Positions 10,003 to 19,154 of a stretch of 64,000 nt of DNA are shown one piece after another. This DNA is from Streptomyces venezuelae (GTDB lineage Bacteria; Actinomycetota; Actinomycetes; Streptomycetales; Streptomycetaceae). A program made the translations under genes and the position numbers. A model generated the notes under the pieces. The model was not told where the DNA came from, ran no database searches, and saw only the letters and a list, made by a program, of their open reading frames with translations. The DNA lies in NCBI RefSeq assembly GCF_008642355.1, contig NZ_CP029193.1, positions 2,752,001-2,816,000 on the forward strand, read 5' to 3'. How positions within the stretch are numbered: position 1 is the first letter of the stretch; each line of letters opens with the position of its first letter.

Positions 10003-10212
10003 TCACCTGAGTAGGGGCGACGTCAAGGAGCCGATGCAGGTAGTGAATGTGGCCCACGCGTCCGGCGAGAACCGGGTGCGCGGGCCGTCGGGGCACTTGG
10101 AGTCCCGGACCAACGTCAGCAGCGGCGTGTTGGCTACTTCCACGCATTCATTGTCGGGTGAGGCGCTGTAACTACTCTTGAACCATGTGATTTCCTGGGG
10201 CTGTTCGGCCAC
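10003..10212 (-). CDS. DUF397 protein
   Basis: 69 residues with the DUF397 signature: WFKSSYSAS, then ECVEVA and LVRDSKCPDGP. Proteins of this family are partners of XRE/DUF5753 regulators in whiJ/abaA-type loci, and this one follows such a gene by 14 bases on the same strand. In characterised loci the small protein counteracts or modulates the repressor during development and antibiotic production. The ATG has a modest upstream purine run. Confidence 0.92.
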   Translation of the reverse strand: MAEQPQEITWFKSSYSASPDNECVEVANTPLLTLVRDSKCPDGPRTRFSPDAWATFTTCIGSLTSPLLR

Positions 10213-10226
10213 GAATTCTGTCCTCG

Positions 10227-11129
10227 CTACTTCTGATCTTGCAGGTGCCTCTTGCGGGCCTCGGCGATCAACTCGGCCGAAGAATCGGGGTCTAGCGCCT
10301 CTTCGCTAAGAAAAGCGCGAGCACGCTCGTAGGCGGCTCGCGAACCTTCTTCTTCCAGAAAGAGGGAACCTACGGCGTTTTCGATGAAAATGACATCGAG
10401 GGACGGATCTGGCCCGCCGTAGACGATGAAGCTGGTGAGCGTTGCGCTGTACGCGCCAGAGTTGAACGGGAGGACTTGGATCGTGATGGTCGGCTCTGCT
10501 CGCCGGTCCAGCAGCAGGTCAAGCTGCTCGACCATGACTTCGGGTCCTCCGACGTTGCGCCGGAGCACGCTCTCGTCGAGCACGCAGTGGTAGGTCGGTG
10601 GCGTCACGCGCGAAAGGATCTGTTGGCGTTGCATTCGCATGTCCAGATACTCCGTCACCTCTTCCGCCGTAAGGGTGTTGCCCGGCGTTGCCTTGATGGC
10701 GGCGGCGTAGCGCCTCGTCTGAAGGAGGCCCGGCACCACGCCGTTAGAAAGGTGCCAGATCGATTTGGCCTCATTCTCAAGCGGCAGCAGCACCCTCATG
10801 GGGTCCGAGAGCTTTCCCGCGTAGGGTACCCACCACCCGTCCGTGACCTTACTGTTCTGTGCCAGGTCGATCAGCTCTGCCGTCTCCTCTGGTGAGGCTC
10901 CGTATACCTCGCCGAGTTGCTTGACCTGATTCCACCGCACATTTCCCTTGGCCTGCTCATATCGGCTGACCGTCGCCTTCGACATGCCTGCCCGCCGGCC
11001 AGCCTCCTCGGCCGAGAGACCAGAACCCTTCCTCAGCGCGAGCAGGCGAAAGCCGAGCTGGCGGCGTCGGGCTGTCGGACCCGACTCGATCTCGCCGTTC
11101 AGCGCGGCACTCTTCGACGCGTTCGTCAT
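10227..11129 (-). CDS. XRE regulator with DUF5753 domain (WhiJ-like)
   Basis: 300 residues from the ATG at 11129 with GGGGAG upstream. The N-terminal helix-turn-helix (LSAEEAGRRAGMSKATVSRYEQAKG) is followed by a DUF5753 region (VPGLLQTRRYAAAI, YHCVLDESVLRRNVGG, ITIQVLPFNSGAY). Together with the downstream DUF397 gene and the divergent HATPase gene it forms the three-part whiJ/abaA-type set that streptomycetes carry in many copies. These act as developmental or secondary-metabolite repressors whose DNA binding is tuned by the DUF397 partner. Confidence 0.9.
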   Translation of the reverse strand: MTNASKSAALNGEIESGPTARRRQLGFRLLALRKGSGLSAEEAGRRAGMSKATVSRYEQAKGNVRWNQVKQLGEVYGASPEETAELIDLAQNSKVTDGWWVPYAGKLSDPMRVLLPLENEAKSIWHLSNGVVPGLLQTRRYAAAIKATPGNTLTAEEVTEYLDMRMQRQQILSRVTPPTYHCVLDESVLRRNVGGPEVMVEQLDLLLDRRAEPTITIQVLPFNSGAYSATLTSFIVYGGPDPSLDVIFIENAVGSLFLEEEGSRAAYERARAFLSEEALDPDSSAELIAEARKRHLQDQK

Positions 11130-11448
11130 GCTGGCGGCTCCCCTTGAACGAGTGCGACCAGTGTCCTGTCTGGCGCGTAGCGACCACAAGGGACGTTACA
11201 CGGCGGAACAGAGGCCGGGTTACGCACCGGATGGAGCCCGGAAGTCTCATGCGGACACTTCCGCCGTGAGCGTTACATGGAGAGCGTTCCCGCGCCCATA
11301 CTCCAACTCAATCGATTCGCACCGCAGTTGAGCAAGCGCGCTTAACGGTCCGCTTCAGACCCTTGGACGCGAGACCACGGTAGCGACGCCGCTTCACTCG
11401 CACCCCTGACGCCGAGCGCCCCCATGCACGTCACTTGGGAGACTGCCG
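11130..11448. other. Divergent promoter region of the XRE and HATPase genes
   Basis: No gene. It separates two divergent genes, so it should hold both promoters and the XRE operator. A 10-bp palindrome AAGCGCGCTT is at 11334-11343, and CAACT and AGTTG half-sites flank ATCGAT just before it. I cannot choose among these as the operator. Confidence 0.45.
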
Positions 11449-11886
11449 ATGAGCCCAGCCACAACTGCGCTTCTCAGCGCCGCTGCCGACCTGCGCCTAG
11501 ACCCGAGCCCTGGCTTCGCAGCAACCTTTCCTCCTTGCCCCTCGCGAGTCGGTGAGATGCGCCGCCGCACAGCCAGCCGGCTCCAGGCGTGGAAGATCTC
11601 TCAGCGGGACGCCGAGGGCATCACCCTCGCGGTGTCGGAACTCGTCACGAACTCGGTAGTCCACGGCGAAGGATCGGTCTGCTTCGTCCTTCGGCAGGTC
11701 GCCAACGAGATCCGGGTGGAGGTCACCGACAGCAACCCGCAGCCGGCCATGGTGAAGAACGCGAGCCCGGACGACATCTCGGGCCGCGGGATGTTCCTGG
11801 CCGCAGTCTTCGCGCAGCGTATCGAGGTCAGCGACGACGGCTACACCACCACCGTCGCCTTTCCCCTCTCAGGGCACCAGCGATGA
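11449..11886 (+). CDS. RsbW-like ATP-binding protein (anti-sigma kinase type)
   Basis: 145 residues with a single HATPase domain: N-box ITLAVSELVTNSVVHG, then VEVTDSNPQP and SGRGMFLAAVFAQR as the G-boxes. The family includes anti-sigma kinases that phosphorylate anti-anti-sigma factors. In Streptomyces many such short kinases accompany XRE/DUF397 pairs, as here where the XRE gene is divergent. No cognate sigma factor is adjacent, so the target is not shown. Confidence 0.88.
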   Translation: MSPATTALLSAAADLRLDPSPGFAATFPPCPSRVGEMRRRTASRLQAWKISQRDAEGITLAVSELVTNSVVHGEGSVCFVLRQVANEIRVEVTDSNPQPAMVKNASPDDISGRGMFLAAVFAQRIEVSDDGYTTTVAFPLSGHQR

Positions 11887-11954
11887 GGGCGCTGGTGGCC
11901 GAAGGTGCAACACCGTTCCGAGGACCGTGGAACGGCATCGACCAGGTCTCCCAA

Positions 11955-12872
11955 TTACGCGAGCGCGGCACAGCGGAATCCGGTGTCGTTGTCCTTCATC
12001 GACGCGGCGGCCGTGTTCTGCAGGGACGGCGCCGCGCGCTCGAACGGAGAGGTGAAGGCCGAACCCTTCAGGTGGTAGCGGCCATTGCCAGGCTCTTCCT
12101 CGGTGGAGCACCACTCCCAGACGTTGCCGCAGAGGTCGAAGATGCCGAACGGGCTAACGCCGGACTGGTAGCGGAAGACGGGAGTTGTCGCGTCGATGCC
12201 GGCCTCAGTCGTGTTCGCCTTCGCGGCGGTCGGCTCGTTGCCCCAGGGGTAGATGCGCCCCCGTGGTCCGCGAGCCGCCTTCTCCCATTGCCGCGCAGTG
12301 GGCAGCGACTTACCGGCCCAGCGGGCGTAGGCGGTCGCGTCGTGCCAGGTGACCCATACCACCGGATGAGTGGCCAGAGTGACAGGACAGTGGCCATCTG
12401 GCCAGTGCTGTGGTGGCCGGTGATTCGTGGCAAGCACGAACCTTCCGTAGTCCTCGTTGGTCGTCGGGTAGACGTCGATGAGGAACGGCTCCAGCCACAC
12501 CGAACGGTTGTCGGGCCCCGAGAGGTAGATGCCCTCTTCAACGAGGGCCATGACCTTCCTGTCGACCGGGTGTCGGCGAGTACTCGGCTCCCTGCGCAGC
12601 AGTTCCTCGGCTCGTTCGTCGTGCTCGGCAGCGGCACGTTCGGTCAGCAGCGCAGCAAACCGCTGCTGGACGTCAGGTGGGGCCTGGGCCAGGAGCGTGT
12701 CAAGAGCTGCCTGGTTGTCGAGCCCAAGCTCGATGGTCTCCCCGCGTCGCTTCCACCGTGGGACCTGGCGCGGGTTCACACCAACCAGGTCGGCGAAGTC
12801 CTTCTGCTTCTTGCGCATGGCCATGCGCAGCAACTCGGCCTCTCGGCCGGTCCACCTAGTCACCCCCGCCAC
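11955..12872 (-). CDS. FGE-sulfatase domain protein with N-terminal helix-turn-helix
   Basis: 305 residues. The first ~50 residues look like a helix-turn-helix (KQKDFADLVGVNPRQVPRWKRRG). The rest is a formylglycine-generating-enzyme/EgtB-like C-type-lectin fold: EPFLIDVYPTTNEDYGRFV, HPVVWVTWHDATAYARWAG, SLPTARQWEKAARG, YPWGNE, FDLCGNVWEWC and GFRCA at the end. Members oxidise cysteines or serve as effector domains in conflict and signalling proteins. The DNA-binding front end points to a regulator-effector role rather than sulfatase maturation. It is 9 bases from the aminotransferase gene upstream, so they probably share a transcript. Confidence 0.82.
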   Translation of the reverse strand: MAGVTRWTGREAELLRMAMRKKQKDFADLVGVNPRQVPRWKRRGETIELGLDNQAALDTLLAQAPPDVQQRFAALLTERAAAEHDERAEELLRREPSTRRHPVDRKVMALVEEGIYLSGPDNRSVWLEPFLIDVYPTTNEDYGRFVLATNHRPPQHWPDGHCPVTLATHPVVWVTWHDATAYARWAGKSLPTARQWEKAARGPRGRIYPWGNEPTAAKANTTEAGIDATTPVFRYQSGVSPFGIFDLCGNVWEWCSTEEEPGNGRYHLKGSAFTSPFERAAPSLQNTAAASMKDNDTGFRCAALA

Positions 12873-12881
12873 GATGTCGCC

Positions 12882-13664
12882 TTACAGAGTCTCACCGGGG
12901 ATCGACAGGTACGCCTCCTGCAACTGCCGCAGGACGGGATGGTCCACAGGGAACTCGGTGTCGTCGATCGCGGCGAGCGGCCGGACACCGATCGAGGTGT
13001 TCGTGGCGAAGGCAGCGGCCATGCCCCTCGCCTGGTCCAAGGTGACCGTGGCCGTGCGGTGTTCGCCCTGCTGCTGAAGCAGGGCCATGGTGACGCCGGG
13101 CAGCACAGGAGCATCGGGCCACACCACGGTGCCCTCCTGGTCGACGAAGGCCACGTTCCAGGTTCCGCCCTCGGAGACCAAGCCGTCACGGCCGACGAAG
13201 AGGGCGTCGTCGAAGCCTGCGCGCTGGGCTGCGCTTCGGGCGTGAAGGGCACCGAACAGGCCGACGTGCTTCACCTGGGGGAGATCGCGCTCGTACACCA
13301 GGCTCTGTGCGCGCAGCGGCGCAGGAGGCAGTGCGCCGGCGCCGCGTACGGACACGAGAACGTGCGGCTCGTTGGCGTCGGCCGGGTGCCCCATCTCGAC
13401 CTTGGGGTCATAGATCGAAACGCGCACGACGCACGGCAAGGTCTGTCCCTCCAGCGCCTGGCGGACGTAGTCGCGCACACGGTCGGTATTCAGGGCTGCG
13501 TTCCACACGATCTTGCAATCCCGTACGAGGCGTTCCATGTGCAGCGTCAGGCCACGGATGCTCCCGTCGGTGTCGACGCGCATGGACGTGAAGTGCCCGA
13601 CGTTGGTCAGCGCCAGGGAGAGCAGGTCGTCTGCGGATACGGGCTTGCCATCGAGAGTCGCCAT
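12882..13664 (-). CDS. Class IV aminotransferase (PabC/branched-chain type)
   Basis: 260 residues from the ATG at 13664 (MATLDGKPVS); an ATG at 13676 adds four residues. Fold-type IV PLP enzyme: the lysine in QVKHVGLFG is the likely Schiff-base residue, and SEGGTWNVAFV is the phosphate-binding region seen in PabC, DAT and IlvE. An SMRVD...HMERL segment near the N-terminus also fits. Possible reactions are aminodeoxychorismate lyase or D-/branched-chain transamination; sequence alone does not decide. It is coupled with the FGE-like gene. Confidence 0.82.
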   Translation of the reverse strand: MATLDGKPVSADDLLSLALTNVGHFTSMRVDTDGSIRGLTLHMERLVRDCKIVWNAALNTDRVRDYVRQALEGQTLPCVVRVSIYDPKVEMGHPADANEPHVLVSVRGAGALPPAPLRAQSLVYERDLPQVKHVGLFGALHARSAAQRAGFDDALFVGRDGLVSEGGTWNVAFVDQEGTVVWPDAPVLPGVTMALLQQQGEHRTATVTLDQARGMAAAFATNTSIGVRPLAAIDDTEFPVDHPVLRQLQEAYLSIPGETL

Positions 13665-13940
13665 GGCGCCCAGCATGGCAGGACCGCCCGGTCGGGCGGC
13701 ACCCCGATTCAGGTTACTGACGGGTCAACGTCATCTGAGAGTCATTCCCAAGCCTTCACGGCGAGGTGTTCGCTAGTCACCGCGCAGTCACTTCGAGTGA
13801 TCGACGGCGAGGTCGGTGCCGCACGCCGCAACGGCGCCGTGTGCCGCCCACCGCTGCACAGCCCACCTCCGAGGACCCCGATGAGCCCTGCACGAGTCGC
13901 GGCCAGCCCTGGTTGGCCTGATGTGAAGAGGAGTAGCGCC

Positions 13941-14438
13941 ATGCGCCTTTCGTTGGCCCCTCGCCGAGCCAGCGGCCAGTTCACGGGCGGGCTCGGGCGG
14001 CAAGCGCCTGTTGCTGGAGCGCCGACGGCGGACCGTGATCACGTGGTGGCCGCGTCAGAGACGGTGACGCTGGTGCTGGGCGAGGATTCGCTACTTCCCG
14101 AGAGCCCTGCCGATGTGGAGGACCTCGTACGCCTGTTGCGCGGCCACGTTGCCCAGCTGGGCGCGCGTTCCGTTCAGGGGACCTCCGCGCTGCTGCGGGC
14201 GCAGCAGCTTTGCTCCGAGAGCATCCCCGAGGGCTACATGCCGAGCAGGGTGTACCTGGTCAGGCTCGCGGAGGCCACGCAGGAGCTGGCAGCTCACGTG
14301 GAGCCCGGTGAGTGCGGACCGAAGGCCACGAGGGGAGCACGGCGTTGGCGCCGGCCCAAGGTCAATGTGCTGCGCGGGGCCGTCTTCGCTCTCGCCCTGG
14401 CCTGCTTGGTCCTCGCTGCGTCGGTTCCACGGCCATGA
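13941..14438 (+). CDS. DUF6415-type Streptomyces protein
   Basis: 165 residues from an ATG with GAGGAG ten bases upstream. The central part (PADVEDLVRLLRGHVAQLG, then ARLAEATQELAAHVEP-type helices) matches the small DUF6415 proteins often annotated near natural-product loci, whose function is unknown. The last ~25 residues are hydrophobic (LRGAVFALALACLVLAASV), giving a predicted C-terminal membrane anchor. It stands alone between divergent units. Confidence 0.65.
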   Translation: MRLSLAPRRASGQFTGGLGRQAPVAGAPTADRDHVVAASETVTLVLGEDSLLPESPADVEDLVRLLRGHVAQLGARSVQGTSALLRAQQLCSESIPEGYMPSRVYLVRLAEATQELAAHVEPGECGPKATRGARRWRRPKVNVLRGAVFALALACLVLAASVPRP

Positions 14439-14650
14439 CGGTGAGCGGAGTCGTCGTGCTGGCTCTCGTCCTCGGACCGACGGCCTGACTGATGCTTCGC
14501 GGCGAGCGGCGATCTGCCCAGCACCAGCCGCCGCGCGGCAAGCCCCCCTCTTTCCGACGGCCACCGAACTGAGGTCCGTCCACCGATCCTGGCTGCCACC
14601 GCAGCCCCGAAGCCAACCCCGCAGTCACGGGGCTTATGGAGATCCACGCG

Positions 14651-16648
14651 ATGATTCGACGTCCGCGCATCGAGCAGTACGGCCTGATCGGCGACATGCA
14701 GACGAGTGCCCACGTCTGTGACGACGGTTCGATCGACTGGCTGTGCCTGCCTCGGTTTGACTCGTCGGCCATGCTTGCCGGCCTGCTCGGCACGCAGAAG
14801 CACGGTTCCTGGCGCCTCGCTCCCGCTCCTTGGACCAGCGAGTCCGACGAGGGAGTGGTCGCCGAGCGTCGGTACGTAGGTGACTCGCTCGTCCTAGAGT
14901 CGCGCTGGTGCACACCGACAGGTTCGGTTCGGGTACTCGACTTCATGCCGCCGCGTGACGGAGCGCCGCAGGTGATCCGGCTGGTTGAGGGCGTGACCGG
15001 TGAGGTGCAGATGGTCTCGGCTCTGCGTCCGCGGCCGGGTTACGGCAGCGTCAGCCCGTGGATCCACGAGGTCGGCGGGCGCATGGTCGCGGAGGCAGGC
15101 GCGGACGCGTTGTGGCTCGACACCGGCGTGCAGCAGGTGGAGAAGGACGGAGCCGTCGTCAGTGCCTTCGCAATTGCCGCGGGGCAGAGCGTGGCGTTCG
15201 TGCTCAGCTGGTGCCCCTCCCACGCTGCGGCGCCGGACCTTCCCGACCCGCAGGCCGCGCTCACCGAGACGCTCACCTTCTGGCAGAGCTGGACCAGCGA
15301 GTGCTCGTACGACGGGCCTTACCGCGAGCCCGTAGTCCGCTCGTTGATCACGCTGAAGGCGATGACCTACGGGCCAAGTGGCGGGATCGTAGCGGCGCCG
15401 ACGACGTCGTTACCCGAGGAGATCGGGGGCATCCGGAACTGGGACTACCGGCACACCTGGCTGCGCGACGCCTCAACCACGCTGGGCGCGCTGCTGGGCA
15501 CCGGGTACCGGCAGGAAGCGCAGGCGTGGCGACGCTGGCTGCTACGAGCCGTGGCCGGCGACCCACAAAACCTGCAGATCATGTACGGAATCACCGGTGA
15601 GCGCGACCTGCGCGAGCGGGAGCTGCCGTGGCTTCCCGGATACGAGGGATCAGCGCCGGTACGGGTCGGCAACGGAGCGGCCGACCAGCTTCAGCTCGAC
15701 GTGTACGGCGAGGTGATCGAGACCCTGTACCTCGCACATCAGAGTGGGGTCGCGCACTGCGCGGACACCGCGGTCCTGCACCAGCGACTCGTCGAGCACT
15801 TGGTCCAGCGCTGGCAGGAGCCCGACGAGGGGATCTGGGAGATCCGCGGGGCCCGCCGACACTTCGTGCACTCCAAGGTCATGGCCTGGGTGGCCATCGA
15901 CCGCACCATCCGCCTGATCGAGGCCGGTGCTCTCAACATGGAGCTGGGCCCCCTGATCAAGCTGCGCGAGACGATCCACCACGAGGTGTGCACCAAGGGC
16001 TTCGACCCCCACCGCAACACCTTCACGCAGTCCTACGAATCGACGACTCTGGACGCCGCCACCCTGCTCATCCCCAGCACCGGGTTCCTACCGCCCGGCG
16101 ACCCGCGCGTCATCGGCACCGTGGACGCGGTACGCCGGGAGCTGAGCACCCCGGACGGACTGGTGCGCCGATACCCGACGGCCGGCAACCGAGCCGGAAT
16201 GGACGGCCTCAAGGGCGACGAAGGCACCTTCCTTCTCTGCTCGTTCTGGCTGGTCGATGCCCTGGCCTTGACCGGCCGCCTGAATGAGGCCACCGGCCTG
16301 TTCGAACGCCTCCTCGCACTGCGCAGCGATCTCGGGCTCCTGGCCGAGGAGTACGACCCCACACAGGGACGGCAACTCGGCAACTTCCCGCAGGCGTTCA
16401 GCCACATGGGCCTGATCCAGAGCGCCCAGCTCCTGCACCGGCTGTCGCCGCAGCCCTCCCTCCGCCTAGGGCGCGATCCGCGCCTCCGGCGGGACGGAAG
16501 TGGAACGGAAGTAGAACGGCCGGTAATTGGCTGCGAGTTGGCCGAGCGCGACGCTCGAAGCGTCCCCCGGACCGCGCCAGACGATTCAGAACCCGACGCC
16601 GAGGCACGCTCTGTCGCCCCACCCACTGACGAGGTTTCCCATGCCTGA
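14651..16648 (+). CDS. Glycoside hydrolase family 15 (trehalase/glucoamylase type)
   Basis: 665 residues from the ATG at 14651, which has GGAG nine bases upstream; an ATG at 14636 adds five residues. It opens IEQYGLIGDMQTSAHV and contains SIDWLCLPRFDS, IRNWDYRHTWLRDASTT and EPDEGIWEIRG, the catalytic acid region of GH15 trehalases and glucodextranases. The last ~70 residues are low-complexity and overlap the start of cvnA and a repeated DNA element. No signal peptide is visible, so a cytoplasmic trehalase or oligosaccharide hydrolase is expected. Many actinobacterial members hydrolyse trehalose. Confidence 0.92.
   Translation: MIRRPRIEQYGLIGDMQTSAHVCDDGSIDWLCLPRFDSSAMLAGLLGTQKHGSWRLAPAPWTSESDEGVVAERRYVGDSLVLESRWCTPTGSVRVLDFMPPRDGAPQVIRLVEGVTGEVQMVSALRPRPGYGSVSPWIHEVGGRMVAEAGADALWLDTGVQQVEKDGAVVSAFAIAAGQSVAFVLSWCPSHAAAPDLPDPQAALTETLTFWQSWTSECSYDGPYREPVVRSLITLKAMTYGPSGGIVAAPTTSLPEEIGGIRNWDYRHTWLRDASTTLGALLGTGYRQEAQAWRRWLLRAVAGDPQNLQIMYGITGERDLRERELPWLPGYEGSAPVRVGNGAADQLQLDVYGEVIETLYLAHQSGVAHCADTAVLHQRLVEHLVQRWQEPDEGIWEIRGARRHFVHSKVMAWVAIDRTIRLIEAGALNMELGPLIKLRETIHHEVCTKGFDPHRNTFTQSYESTTLDAATLLIPSTGFLPPGDPRVIGTVDAVRRELSTPDGLVRRYPTAGNRAGMDGLKGDEGTFLLCSFWLVDALALTGRLNEATGLFERLLALRSDLGLLAEEYDPTQGRQLGNFPQAFSHMGLIQSAQLLHRLSPQPSLRLGRDPRLRRDGSGTEVERPVIGCELAERDARSVPRTAPDDSEPDAEARSVAPPTDEVSHA
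16487..16564 (+). repeat. Repeated regulatory element, copy 1 (tandem 11-bp repeats)
   Basis: A 31-base block (16487-16517), identical to 47349-47379, holds two tandem 11-mers, GGAAGTGGAAC (16496-16506) and GGAAGTAGAAC (16507-16517). The similarity continues more loosely to about 16564. The 11-base spacing is one helical turn. It lies within the end of the GH15 gene, 124 bases before the cvnA start, so it is a candidate operator or promoter element of the conservon. Confidence 0.8.
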
Positions 16649-18143
16649 CCGCGCGTTCCCGACACGGCCGGCCGCGACCAGTCACCGCAGACGGCAAGCC
16701 CCACAGATCGACGCCCTTACCGTGGGTCGCGTCCGTCGCGCCGTGATGCTGCCTCTGGTCCTAGTGGCGGTGTTGTTGAGTGGCGCTTGGATCGTGTGGC
16801 TGACGGCCGCGACGGCTCACGCCTGGATCGTGGTCGGCTTGGTCTGCGGGCTGGGCGTCATCGCGCTGGTCGCCCGGAGCGGCACGCGCACGGCAGCCGT
16901 CGCCATCCATGCAGTCGTGGAAGAGCGGCGAGCGGCGGAGCTGACCGCCCTCGCCAAGGACACGGCGGCTGCGGAGAAGACGGTGCTGTGGTCGGCTGAG
17001 GAACTGTGCCGAGGAGCCCGGCCGCCGCTGCCCGAGCGTCGGATGCCTGGTCCGGCCGGTGCGACGGCGGAGATCAGCAGTGCGCTCGGGGCACTCCAGG
17101 TAGAGGCCGTCACGGCGCTGATACGTGTGCGCGACGAGTCCCAGTCCATCGTCCTTCTCCAGGTCCTGCGCCGTCTGGCCATGCGAGAGCACGCCCTGGT
17201 GGGCAAAGCCCTGGAGGCCCTGAACCAACTGGAGAAGCTCACCGACGATCCGGAACTGCTGGACAGGATCTTCCAGATCGATCACCTAGTGACACGGGTG
17301 CGTCGTCAGGTGGAAAACACAGCAGTTCTGGGCGGTCAGTCCCTGCGCAGCACTCGTCAGCCGGTGTCCGTCACGACCACGCTGCGCGGCGCGGTCTCGG
17401 AGGTCGTCCAGTACTCAAGGGTGGTGGTCGCAGCGGGTTCGGTAGGAGTTCAGCTGGGGCTCCCGGGACATGTGGGCCCCGACTTGACCCACCTGCTGGC
17501 GGAACTGATCGAGAACGCGTGCGAGTCCTCCGATCCCGCCACCAGAGTGCTGGTGCGCGCGGAGCCGGTGCCCAACGGACTGGTCATCGAGGTCGAGGAC
17601 CGAGCCATCCCCATGCCCCCGCAGTCCCGCGCACAGATGAATCACCTGCTCAAGGCCCCCGACGAGGTCGACGTCAGTGCCCAGGTGCGGGCGGGGCAGA
17701 TCGGTCTGCTGGTCGCAGCGAAGATCGCACAGTCGCACAACCTGACCGTGCACCTCCAGGAGAACGCCATGGGAGGCACCACTGCCCAGGTGATCATCCC
17801 CAAGCGGCTCCTCGTGACGATCACACCTGCCGGGAACGTGAGCACCCAACGCGACGTCCGTCTCGTCGGGCCGCCGCCGGAGCAGACCCGCACGGCACCT
17901 GCCCCCGCGATCCACCCGGGCGGAAGCCCGACCGCGGCGCCACTGCCTTCAGCCGGAAGCCCCAGGCCCTCCACTCTGCCGCGGAGAACACGCAAGCCCG
18001 GCTCGGTTCGTCCGCCGGGCGAGCGTGAGCACGTTCCCGTGGCTGCGCCCAGGCCGGGGCTGGCAGCTGCCTTCCGTCGCGGCGTCCAGGCCGGCGAATG
18101 CGCCGCCACACCCACAGACTCCGACGAGCCCACCCGCCCCTGA
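16641..18143 (+). CDS. cvnA: Conservon sensor-kinase-like protein CvnA
   Basis: 500 residues; the ATG overlaps the end of the GH15 gene by eight bases, with GACGAGG upstream. Two transmembrane segments (about residues 33-75: MLPLVLVAVLLSGAWIVWL and VVGLVCGLGVIALVA) precede a helical region and a HATPase domain with N-box LLAELIENACESSDP. A proline- and arginine-rich tail ends the protein. In Streptomyces conservons, CvnA resembles a histidine kinase and forms a membrane complex with CvnB, CvnC and the GTPase CvnD, likened to eukaryotic G-protein signalling. All four genes follow in order. Confidence 0.92.
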   Translation: MPDRAFPTRPAATSHRRRQAPQIDALTVGRVRRAVMLPLVLVAVLLSGAWIVWLTAATAHAWIVVGLVCGLGVIALVARSGTRTAAVAIHAVVEERRAAELTALAKDTAAAEKTVLWSAEELCRGARPPLPERRMPGPAGATAEISSALGALQVEAVTALIRVRDESQSIVLLQVLRRLAMREHALVGKALEALNQLEKLTDDPELLDRIFQIDHLVTRVRRQVENTAVLGGQSLRSTRQPVSVTTTLRGAVSEVVQYSRVVVAAGSVGVQLGLPGHVGPDLTHLLAELIENACESSDPATRVLVRAEPVPNGLVIEVEDRAIPMPPQSRAQMNHLLKAPDEVDVSAQVRAGQIGLLVAAKIAQSHNLTVHLQENAMGGTTAQVIIPKRLLVTITPAGNVSTQRDVRLVGPPPEQTRTAPAPAIHPGGSPTAAPLPSAGSPRPSTLPRRTRKPGSVRPPGEREHVPVAAPRPGLAAAFRRGVQAGECAATPTDSDEPTRP

Positions 18144-18216
18144 CGAGCACACCTTCCCTCGTCTCCCGACGAACCGGCCATAGTCGCCGGCCCTTCCCCC
18201 TCCAGGAGTGATTCCC

Positions 18217-18732
18217 ATGAGCACCCACGCCGAGTTGGACACCGCGTCCGAGGACACCTCCACGTCGCAGGTGGAGGTGACGGCCAGCGGCATGCGCGGT
18301 GACATGCAGTGGCTGCTGAAGCACTTCGTCGCCGAGGTCGCGGGCGTCACGCACGCCGTCCTGCTGTCGCGGGACGGCCTGCAACTTCTGGACAGCGAAG
18401 TCGACAGGGACTGGGCGGACGAGTTGTCCGCCGCCCTCAGCGGAATCTCCGCTGTCGCGAAGAACCTCACCGGGCCAAGCCATCTGAAGCGGCCCGCAAG
18501 CCAGGTCATCATCGAGCGCGACGACTGCCTCATTTTCGTCCAGAGCGCCGGAAGCAGCACCGCCTTCAACAACCACCCGGGCAGCAAGGTGAAGGACACG
18601 ATCCTGGGCGTTGTCGCCACCACGGAGGCGGACGCGGGCAGCGTCGGCTTCGAAATCGGGCGCTTGGTCCAGAGGTTCGCCTCCTACATGCAGGTACCGG
18701 TCCGCAGCCGCACTGACGACGAGGCCCGGTGA
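18217..18732 (+). CDS. cvnB: Roadblock/LC7 protein CvnB
   Basis: 171 residues from the ATG at 18217, with AGGAG eight bases upstream; an in-frame GTG at 18208 is inside that site. Roadblock/LC7 fold: WLLKHFVAEVAGVTHAVLLSRDGL, then a central helix and LIFVQSAGSSTAF-type strands. CvnB proteins regulate the partner GTPase. About 35 extra N-terminal residues rich in Ser/Thr/Glu precede the fold. Its stop overlaps the GTG of cvnC. Confidence 0.92.
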   Translation: MSTHAELDTASEDTSTSQVEVTASGMRGDMQWLLKHFVAEVAGVTHAVLLSRDGLQLLDSEVDRDWADELSAALSGISAVAKNLTGPSHLKRPASQVIIERDDCLIFVQSAGSSTAFNNHPGSKVKDTILGVVATTEADAGSVGFEIGRLVQRFASYMQVPVRSRTDDEAR

Positions 18733-19154
18733 ATACCCACGACCGCACAGACGAGGACGCCACGTTCGTACGGACCTACACGCTGACGCGCGGGCGCACC
18801 CGGCCGCGACACCTGCTGAGCCTGGAGACCGTCCTGGCCACCGGCCCCGGACGTCCCGGTCCCCGTCAGGCCGAGGAGTGCGAGCAGATCCTCGCCCTGT
18901 GCCAGGAGCACCCGCGACCGGTCACCGAGCTGGCCGGGCTGCTTGCCCGCCCCGTCACCGCAGTCAAGGTCCTCATCTCAGACCTTCTGGACGCCAACGC
19001 CCTGATCATCTCCGTGCCCTCCGCGTATACCTCCTCCGATGCCGCCCTCGACGCGGACGCGGAAGAACGACCCACCACCGATCTACTGGCTGCCTTCGCG
19101 GTGGGCCTAAAAAGGAAGTGGCCCAATGCCAACCGTTATTCCCAGGCCGGATGA
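18729..19154 (+). CDS. cvnC: DUF742 protein CvnC
   Basis: 141 residues from a GTG that overlaps the cvnB stop by four bases. DUF742 features: FVRTYTLTRGRTRP, LSLETVLATG, ILALCQEHPRPVTELAGLL with a helix-turn-helix-like segment, and VKVLISDLLDANALI. The third conservon component binds the others at the membrane. The tail overlaps the start of cvnD by 29 bases. Confidence 0.92.
   Translation: MNTHDRTDEDATFVRTYTLTRGRTRPRHLLSLETVLATGPGRPGPRQAEECEQILALCQEHPRPVTELAGLLARPVTAVKVLISDLLDANALIISVPSAYTSSDAALDADAEERPTTDLLAAFAVGLKRKWPNANRYSQAG

Noticed and set aside
11589..13940. 949-codon plus frame opposite the FGE-like and aminotransferase genes
   Set aside because: Only its last part (13941-14438) has an independent start, RBS and recognisable content. 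The rest is antisense to well-supported genes.
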